DNA of 17,485 nucleotides, from the NCBI GenBank assembly GCA_937925775.1, contig CALAMM010000160.1:1-17485 (forward strand), in the 5' to 3' direction. The notes beneath the pieces were generated by a model that was given only the letters and a program-made list of their open reading frames with translations, was not told the origin of the DNA and did no database searches. Below are positions 6,120 to 13,002 of the stretch, in pieces. A program made the translations under genes and the position numbers. Every line of letters begins with the position of its first letter. Within the stretch, counting starts at the first letter, position 1. Source of the DNA: an uncultured Fimbriimonadales bacterium (GTDB lineage: Bacteria; Armatimonadota; Fimbriimonadia; Fimbriimonadales; GBS-DC).

Positions 6120-8336
6120 ATGCCCGCCCAACCGAGTTTGCCGCTGGAGGAGGAGTGCGTCGCACGCAACAGCCATCCTGTCGCCCACTCACCCGCGTTG
6201 GCGTACGACCCCGTTCTGTTCGGCAAAGACCCCACGCCCTTCATCGTGGCTGTGGAGGCAGTGAACAATCACATTGTCCTCTTTCTCCGCGAGAATGGTC
6301 GCGTGCGGACGCAGGAGGAGCCGTTCCGCCCTTGGCTGTTGAGCGATATGCGCATGGCTTTCCCCGGCGTGGAGTGGCATGAACTCAAGGGCGAGTTGCA
6401 GGGGCGGCGAACGCTCAAGTATCTCGCCCGCTGCGCGGACCGTGAGGTGTTCGACAATCTGCGCCGTGCCCTGCGCGACGAGCATCGCGAGATTCTCGCC
6501 TACAGCTCCCTGCCACGCCAGTATCTGATGCTCTCTGGCAAAACGCTGTTCAAAGGCATGACTTTTCAGGATTTGCACCGCCTACAGCTCGACATTGAGA
6601 CCAGCACGCTGACGCCCGACCAGCAGGGCGCACGGGTGCTGATGGTCGCGTTGAGCGATACGCGCGGCTACGAGGCGCTGCTGGAAGGCGACGAAAAAGC
6701 GATTTTGGAGCAGCTGGTCGAGCGTATTCAGCAGTTAGACCCCGATGTGATTGAGGGGCATAACCTGTTCGGTTTTGACTTACCGTATTTGATGGCGCGG
6801 GCGAAGGCGCTGGGTGTCCCGCTGGCGCTGGGGCGCGACGGCTCGGAGCTGCGCTTCGGCACGCCGCGCCAGTGCATCATCGGCGCGAACAGCCGCACTT
6901 TCACCCCTGCCTATGCACGCGGACGCCACCTGATCGACACCTACCTCAGCGTGCAACGCTTCGATATTGGGCGCGGCGACCTCGAAAGTTATGGTCTCAA
7001 GGAAGTCTCCATGCAGCTCGGTGTCGCCGCGCCCGACCGTATCTACTTAGAGCGTGACCAGATTCCCGAACTGTGGCGCACGGATCCCGACACCGTGCGC
7101 CGCTACTGCCTGCAGGATGTCCACGAGACGCGCCGCCTCGCCGACCTCACGCTTCCAACCGAGTTCTATCAGTGCCAAATGTTGCCCGACACCCTTCAGA
7201 ACCTCGCCGTGATTGGCACAGGGGAGAAAGCGAACCTGATGTTCGTACGCGCCTACTTGGCAGAGCATTGCGCAATCCCCGCGCCGCAGGAACCACGGGA
7301 GTACCCCGGCGGCTACACGGAAGTGCGCCGCGTCGGGCTAATCCCACGCATCGTGAAAGCCGATGTGGAAAGCCTCTACCCCAGCCTCATGCTCCATTAT
7401 CGTATCAAGCCCAGCACCGACCACCTCGATGTCTTCCTCCCCACCTTGGAGCGTTTGCGCCAGCTGCGCCTCGACGCCAAAGCCCGCGCAAAAAAGACCC
7501 ACGGCGCCGAATCCGCATACTGGGACGGGCTGCAAAGCTCGTTCAAGATACTCATCAACTCCTACTATGGCTATTTAGGCTCGACATTCCATTTCAACGA
7601 CTATGACGCTGCCGAAACCGTCACGCTCAAAGGTCAGGAACTGGTCAAGCAAATCGCTGCCGAAATCGAACGGCTCGGCGGCGCCGTTGTGGAAATCGAT
7701 ACCGACGGGGTCTACTTCCAGCCCCCAGAACGAGTGCAGACCGAAGCGGACGAAATCGCCTTCGTGGAGGAAGTGGGCAAAATCCTGCCGAAGGGCATCC
7801 GCCTCGCCTACGACGGACGCTACAAGGCGATGCTCTCGGTCAAAACGAAAAACTATGTGCTTCAGGGCTACGACGGCAAGCTGATTTTCAAGGGGGCGTC
7901 GCTACGCTCCCGTGCCGATGAAAAATTCGGACGCGAGTTCCTCACGAACGCCATCCAGTGGCTACTGAACGGCGAACCAGAAAAAGTCGCAGCAGAGTAT
8001 CTGCGACTCGCAAAGCAAATCCTGAGCGGCGAAATCGACATCGAGCAGCTCTGCCGACGCGAGCGCATCACCGACAAAAGCAAGCAACCCAACCATCCAC
8101 TTTATGCACTTGCAAAACGCTTCCAAATCGGCGACTACATCATGGTCTACCGCAAGCGTGACGGCAGCCTGGGGTTGCTGGAGGAATACGCGGGGGACGA
8201 AGACCGCGAACACTATGTGGAAAAACTCTACAAGTTCGCCGCGCGCCTGCAAGAGCTGTTCCCCGACTTCGACGCGCTGTTCCCCAAGCCTCAGGCGATT
8301 ATTCAAGCGGATAGGCAACCAGGACTGTTTGATTAG
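6120..8336 (+). CDS. Family-B DNA polymerase with 3'-5' exonuclease
   Basis: The 738-residue protein is a DNA-dependent DNA polymerase of family B, the group of bacterial Pol II and archaeal PolB. The proofreading motifs are intact: Exo I 'LDIET' with Asp158 and Glu160, Exo II 'GHNLFGFDLPYL' with Asp220, Exo III 'YCLQD' with Tyr329 and Asp333. The polymerase motifs are also intact: motif A 'DVESLYPSLML' with Asp415, motif B 'KILINSYYGYLG' with Lys476 and Asn480, motif C 'IDTDGVYF' with Asp527 and Asp529, then 'KTKNY' at 575-579 and 'KGASLRSRAD' at 591-600. Motif C has Gly where many members have Ser. The C-terminus is 'QPGLFD' (733-738), resembling the sliding-clamp motif at the end of E. coli Pol II, and the N-terminus has 'QPSLPL' (4-9). 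It is probably a repair or translesion enzyme rather than the main replicase. The start is fixed by the -10 box six bases upstream. gyrB follows 70 bp later from its own promoter. Confidence 0.93.
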   Translation: MPAQPSLPLEEECVARNSHPVAHSPALAYDPVLFGKDPTPFIVAVEAVNNHIVLFLRENGRVRTQEEPFRPWLLSDMRMAFPGVEWHELKGELQGRRTLKYLARCADREVFDNLRRALRDEHREILAYSSLPRQYLMLSGKTLFKGMTFQDLHRLQLDIETSTLTPDQQGARVLMVALSDTRGYEALLEGDEKAILEQLVERIQQLDPDVIEGHNLFGFDLPYLMARAKALGVPLALGRDGSELRFGTPRQCIIGANSRTFTPAYARGRHLIDTYLSVQRFDIGRGDLESYGLKEVSMQLGVAAPDRIYLERDQIPELWRTDPDTVRRYCLQDVHETRRLADLTLPTEFYQCQMLPDTLQNLAVIGTGEKANLMFVRAYLAEHCAIPAPQEPREYPGGYTEVRRVGLIPRIVKADVESLYPSLMLHYRIKPSTDHLDVFLPTLERLRQLRLDAKARAKKTHGAESAYWDGLQSSFKILINSYYGYLGSTFHFNDYDAAETVTLKGQELVKQIAAEIERLGGAVVEIDTDGVYFQPPERVQTEADEIAFVEEVGKILPKGIRLAYDGRYKAMLSVKTKNYVLQGYDGKLIFKGASLRSRADEKFGREFLTNAIQWLLNGEPEKVAAEYLRLAKQILSGEIDIEQLCRRERITDKSKQPNHPLYALAKRFQIGDYIMVYRKRDGSLGLLEEYAGDEDREHYVEKLYKFAARLQELFPDFDALFPKPQAIIQADRQPGLFD

Positions 8337-8355
8337 GCAACCAACACGGGTTAGG

Positions 8356-8361
8356 TATACT
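8356..8361 (+). promoter_or_regulatory. -10 box (TATACT) of gyrB
   Basis: GGTATACT sits in the short polB-gyrB gap. The predicted transcript would start near 8368, leaving a leader of about 39 nt that contains the ribosome binding site. A -35 hexamer is not obvious; TTGATT at 8329-8334 is 21 bp away, which is too far for a standard promoter. Confidence 0.5.
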
Positions 8362-8387
8362 TATTGTGTATCCAGCCATCTTGTGGC

Positions 8388-8394
8388 AGGGAGG
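8388..8394 (+). promoter_or_regulatory. Shine-Dalgarno site of gyrB
   Basis: AGGGAGG lies 12 bases before the ATG at 8407. It supports that ATG as the start; the longer frame from 8104 would overlap the polymerase gene by more than 200 bases and has no family similarity in the added part. The spacing is longer than ideal. Confidence 0.55.
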
Positions 8395-8406
8395 CATACG
8401 AAATCT

Positions 8407-10458
8407 ATGGCGGTCAAGCGGAAAACAGGCAAACCCGAAGCGCCCACTGCGGAGCCAATCGAAACGCAGGGCGTGGAGGTCATTGGGGAGACGACGAACG
8501 GGCTAAGCAGCATAGTGGAAGGCGACTACACCGCCGAGCAGCTCACCGTTCTCAAAGGCTTGGAAGCCGTGCGCCGACGCCCCGCGATGTATATCGGCGA
8601 CACGGGCGCACGCGGGCTGCACCACCTCTTCATCGAAGTGCTGGACAACTCGGTCGACGAGGCGCTGGCAGGGCACTGCGACCATATCGATGTGATTTTA
8701 CATAAAGACCAGAGCGTCTCGGTCATCGATAACGGGCGCGGGATCCCCGTCGACATCCATCCCGAAGAGAAGCGTCCGGGCGTGGAGGTCGTGATGACCA
8801 CCCTACACGCAGGGGGCAAGTTCGGCGGTGGGGGCTACCGCGTGTCGGGCGGACTGCACGGTGTCGGCGTGTCGGTCGTCAACGCCCTCTCCGAATGGTT
8901 GGAAGTCACCGTCGCGCGCGACGGCTACCTGCATTATCAGAGGTACGAACGCGGCGTGCCCGTCACCCCCCTCAAAAAACTCAAGCCGACCACCAAGCGC
9001 GGCACCACCGTGCGCTTCCTCGCCGACCGCGAAATCTTCGGCGACTACCGCTATGACCCGAACTTCTTTATCAAACGCCTGCGCGAGCTGGCATACCTGA
9101 ACCCGAATGTGGTGTTCACCTTCACCGACGAGCTGAACGATAAACCGAAACAGACCTTCAAGTTCAGCAAGGGCATCGCCCAGCTGGTGGAGGAGCTGAA
9201 CGAGACGAAAGACCCCATCCACAAGGTGGTCTACTTCCGCAACGCCCGCGAGGAGACCGAAGTGGAGGTCGCCCTGCAGTATCACACGGGCTATCAGGAG
9301 ACGCTCCTCTCCTATGCGAACAATATCCACACGGTGGAAGGCGGCACGCACCTATCGGGCTTCAAGACCGCGCTGACCCGCATCATCAACCAGTACGCCC
9401 GCAAGGCAGGGCTACTGAAGGACAAAGACGCCAACTTCACGGGCGATGATGTGCTGGAGGGCTTGACCGCCGTAATCGCTGTGAAGCTGCTCCACCCGCA
9501 GTTCGAGGGTCAGACCAAGACCAAGTTGGGCAACCTCGAGGTGCAGGGCTTGGTGAACTCCATCGTGGGCGAGGCGTTCAGCGAGTATCTGGAGCGCAAT
9601 CCGTCGGTGGCGCGCAAGATTGTGGAGAAAGCGCTCACGGCGCAGCGCGCCCGTGAAGCCGCCCGCCGCGCCGCCGAACTGGTCAAACGCCAAAGCGCGT
9701 TGGACAGCGCCTCGCTGCCTGGCAAACTCGCCGACTGCACCGAACGCGACCCCAGCAAGTGCGAGCTGTTCCTGGTGGAGGGCGACTCGGCAGGCGGCTC
9801 CGCCAAGATGGGGCGCGACCGCCGATTCCAAGCCGTGCTGCCCCTGCGCGGCAAAATCCTCAATGTGGAGAAAGCCCGCCTCGATAAAGCCCTCGAAAAC
9901 GAGGAAATCCGCGCACTCATCACCGCGCTCGGCACCGGAATCAGCCTCGACACCAACGGCAACCCCAGCAGCGGCGAATCGGATAGCCGATTCGATATCT
10001 CCAAACTGCGCTACCATCGCATCGTCCTGATGACCGATGCGGATGTCGATGGCGAACACATCCGCACCCTGCTGCTCACCTTCTTCTTCCGCTATATGCG
10101 CCCGCTGATTGAGAACGGGCATGTGTATATCGCGCAACCGCCCCTGTTCCGCGTGCGCGCAGGCAAAGACGAGCAATACTACGCCAAAGACGAACAAGAG
10201 CTGGAGGAAATCCTCAAGAAAATCAAGAAGAAGAATGTGCAGGTCACACGCTTCAAAGGGTTGGGCGAGATGAACGCGGAAGACCTCGCCGACACCACCA
10301 TGGACCCCGAAAAGCGCGTGATTGTGCAGGTACGGCTCGAAGACGCGATGGAAGCCGAGCGCATCTTCAGCATCCTGATGGGCGACAAAGTGGAGCCACG
10401 GCGCAAGTTCATCGAAGAGCATGCCAAAGAGACCACCGACATCGACTGGCACTGCTAA
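8407..10458 (+). CDS. gyrB: DNA gyrase subunit B
   Basis: This is the ATPase subunit of the type IIA topoisomerase that, with GyrA, introduces negative supercoils. The protein has 683 residues. The GHKL ATPase domain shows 'FIEVLDNSVDEA' with catalytic Glu77 and Asn81, 'DNGRGIP' with Asp108, and the ATP-lid segment 'GGKFGGGGYRVSGGLHGVG' at 136-154. The transducer domain includes 'VEGGTHLSGFKTALTR'. The TOPRIM domain has 'EGDSAGG' from Glu458 and 'DADVDGEHIRTL' with Asp544, Asp546 and Asp548. The C-terminal 'RFKGLGEMN' and 'MGDKVEPRR' segments are standard. It lacks the large insertion that makes E. coli GyrB about 804 residues. There is an unusual N-terminal extension of about 40 residues before 'YTAEQLTVLKGLEAVRRRPAMYIG', and a short hydrophilic insertion ('DTNGNPSSGESD') before the second TOPRIM motif. 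gyrA is not adjacent. ParE is the alternative but is less likely. Confidence 0.95.
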   Translation: MAVKRKTGKPEAPTAEPIETQGVEVIGETTNGLSSIVEGDYTAEQLTVLKGLEAVRRRPAMYIGDTGARGLHHLFIEVLDNSVDEALAGHCDHIDVILHKDQSVSVIDNGRGIPVDIHPEEKRPGVEVVMTTLHAGGKFGGGGYRVSGGLHGVGVSVVNALSEWLEVTVARDGYLHYQRYERGVPVTPLKKLKPTTKRGTTVRFLADREIFGDYRYDPNFFIKRLRELAYLNPNVVFTFTDELNDKPKQTFKFSKGIAQLVEELNETKDPIHKVVYFRNAREETEVEVALQYHTGYQETLLSYANNIHTVEGGTHLSGFKTALTRIINQYARKAGLLKDKDANFTGDDVLEGLTAVIAVKLLHPQFEGQTKTKLGNLEVQGLVNSIVGEAFSEYLERNPSVARKIVEKALTAQRAREAARRAAELVKRQSALDSASLPGKLADCTERDPSKCELFLVEGDSAGGSAKMGRDRRFQAVLPLRGKILNVEKARLDKALENEEIRALITALGTGISLDTNGNPSSGESDSRFDISKLRYHRIVLMTDADVDGEHIRTLLLTFFFRYMRPLIENGHVYIAQPPLFRVRAGKDEQYYAKDEQELEEILKKIKKKNVQVTRFKGLGEMNAEDLADTTMDPEKRVIVQVRLEDAMEAERIFSILMGDKVEPRRKFIEEHAKETTDIDWHC

Positions 10459-10503
10459 GCGGCATGCCACCTACATTCGGAACTCTACCCCCGCACCATG
10501 GTG

Positions 10504-10509
10504 TATAAT
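10504..10509 (+). promoter_or_regulatory. -10 box (TATAAT) upstream of the PafA/Dop-like gene
   Basis: A perfect TATAAT is followed by six bases (AAACAT) and an ATG at 10516, the same spacing as at the carboxypeptidase and polymerase genes. Transcription should therefore begin at or beside this ATG, which opens a very short frame before the main gene. No clear -35 hexamer is visible. Confidence 0.6.
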
Positions 10510-10515
10510 AAACAT

Positions 10516-10542
10516 ATGAGCCGTAGGGGGAGCCAACGATGA
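10516..10542 (+). CDS. Possible leaderless 8-residue leader peptide overlapping the PafA/Dop-like start
   Basis: The ATG at 10516 lies six bases after a TATAAT box, so it is probably the first codon of the transcript. The frame encodes MSRRGSQR and ends with a TGA at 10540-10542, which overlaps the ATG (10539-10541) of the next gene as ATGA. The same codons contain the purine-rich AGGGGGAG that would serve as ribosome binding site for the downstream gene. This arrangement would suit translational coupling. The frame could also begin at an in-frame ATG at 10498, but that lies upstream of the predicted transcription start. Translation is inferred from position only; the peptide has no recognisable family. 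Confidence 0.4.
   Translation: MSRRGSQR
10526..10533 (+). promoter_or_regulatory. Shine-Dalgarno site of the PafA/Dop-like gene
   Basis: The purine run AGGGGGAG, inside the putative leader peptide codons, ends about six bases before the ATG at 10539. It fixes the start of the main gene at the codon beginning 'MIGRRVFGIETEFG'. Confidence 0.6.
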
Positions 10543-12014
10543 TAGGGCGTCGTGTGTTTGGCATCGAGACCGAGTTCGGATGCTTCGTGCGGGACGAGCG
10601 CGTGGGCACTGCCGAGACCGTTGTGGAAGCCGTCAAGAACTTTGTATTCCATAAAGCCCGACTGGGACTGATCGACCTCACCGCGCGCGACGAGGCGTTC
10701 GAGCCTGCCCGCAGCGGCGGTTTTTTGATTAACGGCGGTCGCCTCTACATCGACGCCGTCGGCAGCCACTTGGAGTACGCCACTCCAGAGTGCGCCAGCC
10801 TGTTCGATATCGTCGCCCACGAGAAAGCAGGGCAGCGCATTGTCTATACCATACTCAAACAGATGAACTGGGACGAGCGCGTGAGCTTCCATAACAATAA
10901 TGTAGACCACTTCGCGGGGCACACCTTCGGCTGCCACGAGAACTACTTGGTGCGCACGGACGACCGCCTGCCCAGCGACTGGCATAAGCTCGTGTTGCCG
11001 TTTTTGACCACGAGGCAGATTTTCGCAGGCGCAGGGCGCGTCGGCGGTCATCGTCTCGAACACGCAGGCTTCCGTCCCTCGCTCTCCGAAGTCGCCGATC
11101 ACCCCATCGACTTCATCTGGGTCTCGAATGTCTATAATGTGGAACCCGACCCGACCGTACAGTACCAACTCTCGCAGCGTGCCGACCACATCGTACGCGA
11201 GAACGCCTCGCGCGTGCGTTTCAACCGCGCGATTATCAACCCCAAGTGGGACAGCGTGTACGGCTATCAAAACTACCAACGGCTCCACCTGCTGTTTGGT
11301 GAGGGCAACATGAGTGAATATGCCACTGCGCTCAAGATTGGCACGACCTGTCTGGTGTTAGACCTTGCCGAAGCCCGCGCCCTGCCGAACTGGCTCCGCC
11401 TCCAAGACGCTTTACACACCCTCAAGAGCATTTCGCGCGATCCCACCCGCAAGTGGATGGTGACGTTGCTTGACGGAAGTACGATTTCGGCGATCGACCT
11501 GCAACGCGCCTACCTGCAGCTCGCGCAGAAACGCTTCGCAGGGCGCGACCCCGAAACCGACTGGGTGCTCCAAGAGTGGGAGTATGTGCTGGACACTTTA
11601 GAGACCGACCCCGAAAAACTGGAAGACCGCATCGACTGGCTCATCAAGCTCAAAATCCTGCGTCAGTATATGGAGGACACGGGAGCGCAATGGGGCGACG
11701 ACGCGCTCCACTCGATTGACCTCGAGTATCACAACATCAACCCTGAGCAGGGACTATACTACGCGCTGCAGCAGATGGGCGAGGTCGTTCGGGTAATTGA
11801 CGATGTGCAGATCGAAGCGGGCGTCACAACCCCGCCGAGCGACACGCGCGCGAGCGCACGCGGCTATGTCATCAAAAAGCTCGCCGAGCGACGCTATAAC
11901 CGCTACTACATCGATTGGGACATCGTCTATGTCGACCGCAACCGCCAAGTGGACATGCGCGACCCATTCAACACCTACACGCGGGAGGCGGAGCGGTTTG
12001 TGATGATGCTGTAG
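10539..12014 (+). CDS. PafA/Dop-family protein (Pup/UBact ligase or deamidase-like)
   Basis: The 491-residue protein belongs to the carboxylate-amine ligase-like family of PafA, which attaches the small modifier Pup (or UBact in other phyla) to protein lysines, and Dop, which deamidates Pup and removes it. Retained hallmarks are 'GIETEFG' (8-14) with metal-binding glutamates, 'RLYID' (68-72) with the catalytic-type Asp72, 'FHNNNVD' (117-123), 'GCHENYLV' (131-138), 'QLSQRADHI' (210-218) and 'NMSEYATALKIGTT' (257-270). Two features are unusual: about 30 extra residues between 169 and 210, and 'NPKWDSVYGYQNYQRLH' (234-250) where family members I remember have 'NTRDEPHAD' followed by 'YRRLH'. The loop before Asp72 is longer than in mycobacterial PafA but shorter than in Dop, so the two cannot be separated; C-terminal 'IDWLIKLKILRQY' and 'DPF' lean to PafA. 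No modifier, proteasome or Mpa/ARC gene is in the window. Its 3' end overlaps the convergent synthase gene by 40 bp. Confidence 0.88.
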   Translation: MIGRRVFGIETEFGCFVRDERVGTAETVVEAVKNFVFHKARLGLIDLTARDEAFEPARSGGFLINGGRLYIDAVGSHLEYATPECASLFDIVAHEKAGQRIVYTILKQMNWDERVSFHNNNVDHFAGHTFGCHENYLVRTDDRLPSDWHKLVLPFLTTRQIFAGAGRVGGHRLEHAGFRPSLSEVADHPIDFIWVSNVYNVEPDPTVQYQLSQRADHIVRENASRVRFNRAIINPKWDSVYGYQNYQRLHLLFGEGNMSEYATALKIGTTCLVLDLAEARALPNWLRLQDALHTLKSISRDPTRKWMVTLLDGSTISAIDLQRAYLQLAQKRFAGRDPETDWVLQEWEYVLDTLETDPEKLEDRIDWLIKLKILRQYMEDTGAQWGDDALHSIDLEYHNINPEQGLYYALQQMGEVVRVIDDVQIEAGVTTPPSDTRASARGYVIKKLAERRYNRYYIDWDIVYVDRNRQVDMRDPFNTYTREAERFVMML

Positions 12015-12919
12015 CGCCACTCCGAATAGGTGAGCAGGGCGACCCGAACTTTCTCGGCGTAGGTAGTGCGCGCCCGCCGACGGAACACATCGTAATCGTT
12101 GCGCTTGATCGCGTTCAAAATCCGCGCGTAAAGCCGACTGCCCAATAGCACGGGATACTGCACCTCGCGTGGCAGCAAGGGCACGCCCCGTTCAGCTTCT
12201 GCATACAACTTGCGACAGCGCTCGATTTGGAACTGCATAAATGCCCGCCAGCGATGGTCCACGATGCCCTGCGCCAGGTGGGGTTCCTGGATGCCGAACC
12301 GTGCGAGCTCGTCTTGGGGCAGGTAGACGCGCCCGCGCCGCCAATCCTCCCCCACATCGCGTAGGAAGTTCGTCATCTGCATTGCTAACCCCATCGTCGC
12401 GGCATGTTCCAGAGCCTGAGGCGCAGTGGCTCCGAGAAGGTAGCACATCATCACGCCCACCACCGACGCGCTACCCCAAGTGTAGGTCTGCAGCTCTTCG
12501 AACGAGGCGTAGCGCGTGCGTACTAAGTCCATGCGCATCGCGTCCATAAACTCCAAGGGGTAGCGCAGGGGGATTTTGTAGCGGCGAACCACATCGGCAA
12601 AGGCTCGCAAGGGAGGTAGTGCCACCCACTCGCCGCACACGGCGCGGATAAACTCACGCTCATAAGCATCCAGCTTCGCCCTTACCTTCTGTTCCACCGC
12701 CGCGTCGGCGGGAAACAGCTCGTGAGGGCAGTCCACCCACTGGTCGGGATAACGCACGAAACCGTAGAGCGCATACACAGCGCGGCGGATTTCACTTGGG
12801 AAAAAGCGCGTGGCGAAGTAGTAGCTCACGCCGTGCGCTCGCTGCACTGCCTCGCAGTGCGCATAGTCGTCCTCAAGGCACGATACAGGCGGACGCTCGC
12901 TACCTAAGACCGCACGCAT
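11975..12919 (-). CDS. Squalene/phytoene synthase family protein
   Basis: This 314-residue protein is a head-to-head prenyl synthase that joins two prenyl diphosphates (farnesyl or geranylgeranyl) into squalene- or phytoene-type products, normally at the membrane face. Both magnesium-binding motifs are present: 'YPDQWVD' with Asp59 and Asp63, and 'NFLRDVGEDWRRGRVYLP' with Asp188 and Asp192. 'FMDAMRMDL' (124-132) and the 'WGSASVVGVMM' segment are also typical. It cannot be assigned to phytoene, squalene or hopanoid-type condensation from sequence alone, and no desaturase, cyclase or other carotenoid gene is near. The ATG at 12919 is preferred because it lies seven bases from a TATCCT box; a GTG codon immediately before it (12922) is the alternative. 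Its last 40 bp are shared with the convergent PafA/Dop-like gene. The coaBC gene upstream is on the same strand, 83 bp away, but this gene seems to have its own promoter. Confidence 0.92.
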   Translation of the reverse strand: MRAVLGSERPPVSCLEDDYAHCEAVQRAHGVSYYFATRFFPSEIRRAVYALYGFVRYPDQWVDCPHELFPADAAVEQKVRAKLDAYEREFIRAVCGEWVALPPLRAFADVVRRYKIPLRYPLEFMDAMRMDLVRTRYASFEELQTYTWGSASVVGVMMCYLLGATAPQALEHAATMGLAMQMTNFLRDVGEDWRRGRVYLPQDELARFGIQEPHLAQGIVDHRWRAFMQFQIERCRKLYAEAERGVPLLPREVQYPVLLGSRLYARILNAIKRNDYDVFRRRARTTYAEKVRVALLTYSEWRYSIITNRSASRV

Positions 12920-12926
12920 CACCGAA

Positions 12927-12932
12927 AGGATA
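12927..12932 (-). promoter_or_regulatory. -10-like box (TATCCT) of the squalene/phytoene synthase gene
   Basis: On the minus strand GGTATCCT is followed by seven bases to the ATG at 12919 and four to the GTG at 12922. It differs from TATAAT at two positions, but an identical GGTATCCT stands before prmC. No -35 hexamer is evident. A GAGG partly overlaps the box and could instead be a weak ribosome binding site. Confidence 0.4.
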
Positions 12933-13002
12933 CCTCACGGGGAGGGTGTTCGGAAAATCGTCTGGGCAGAGCGGAAGCCGAAAACTCCTTATTGATCCGC
13001 TT

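Noticed and set aside
6039..6188. N-terminal extension of the PQQ-like protein to 6188
   Set aside because: It would bury the signal peptide 50 residues inside the protein and overlap the divergent polymerase gene start; the ATG at 6038 has a good ribosome binding site.
9412..10470. 352-codon open frame antisense to gyrB
   Set aside because: It lies wholly opposite strongly conserved gyrB codons, and its translation shows no family motif. Long antisense frames are expected in GC-rich genes.
10459..10538. A Pup- or UBact-like modifier gene next to the PafA/Dop-like gene
   Set aside because: The gap is only 80 bp, too short for a 60-residue modifier, and no short frame ending in GGE or GGQ is present there.
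10485..11288. 267-codon minus-strand frame opposite the PafA/Dop-like gene
   Set aside because: The plus strand encodes clear PafA/Dop motifs in the same interval; the antisense product has no family features.
12970..13001. Possible terminator hairpin (AGCGGA / TCCGCT) after coaBC
   Set aside because: The stem is only 6 bp with a 20-base loop and is not followed by a T run on the minus strand.
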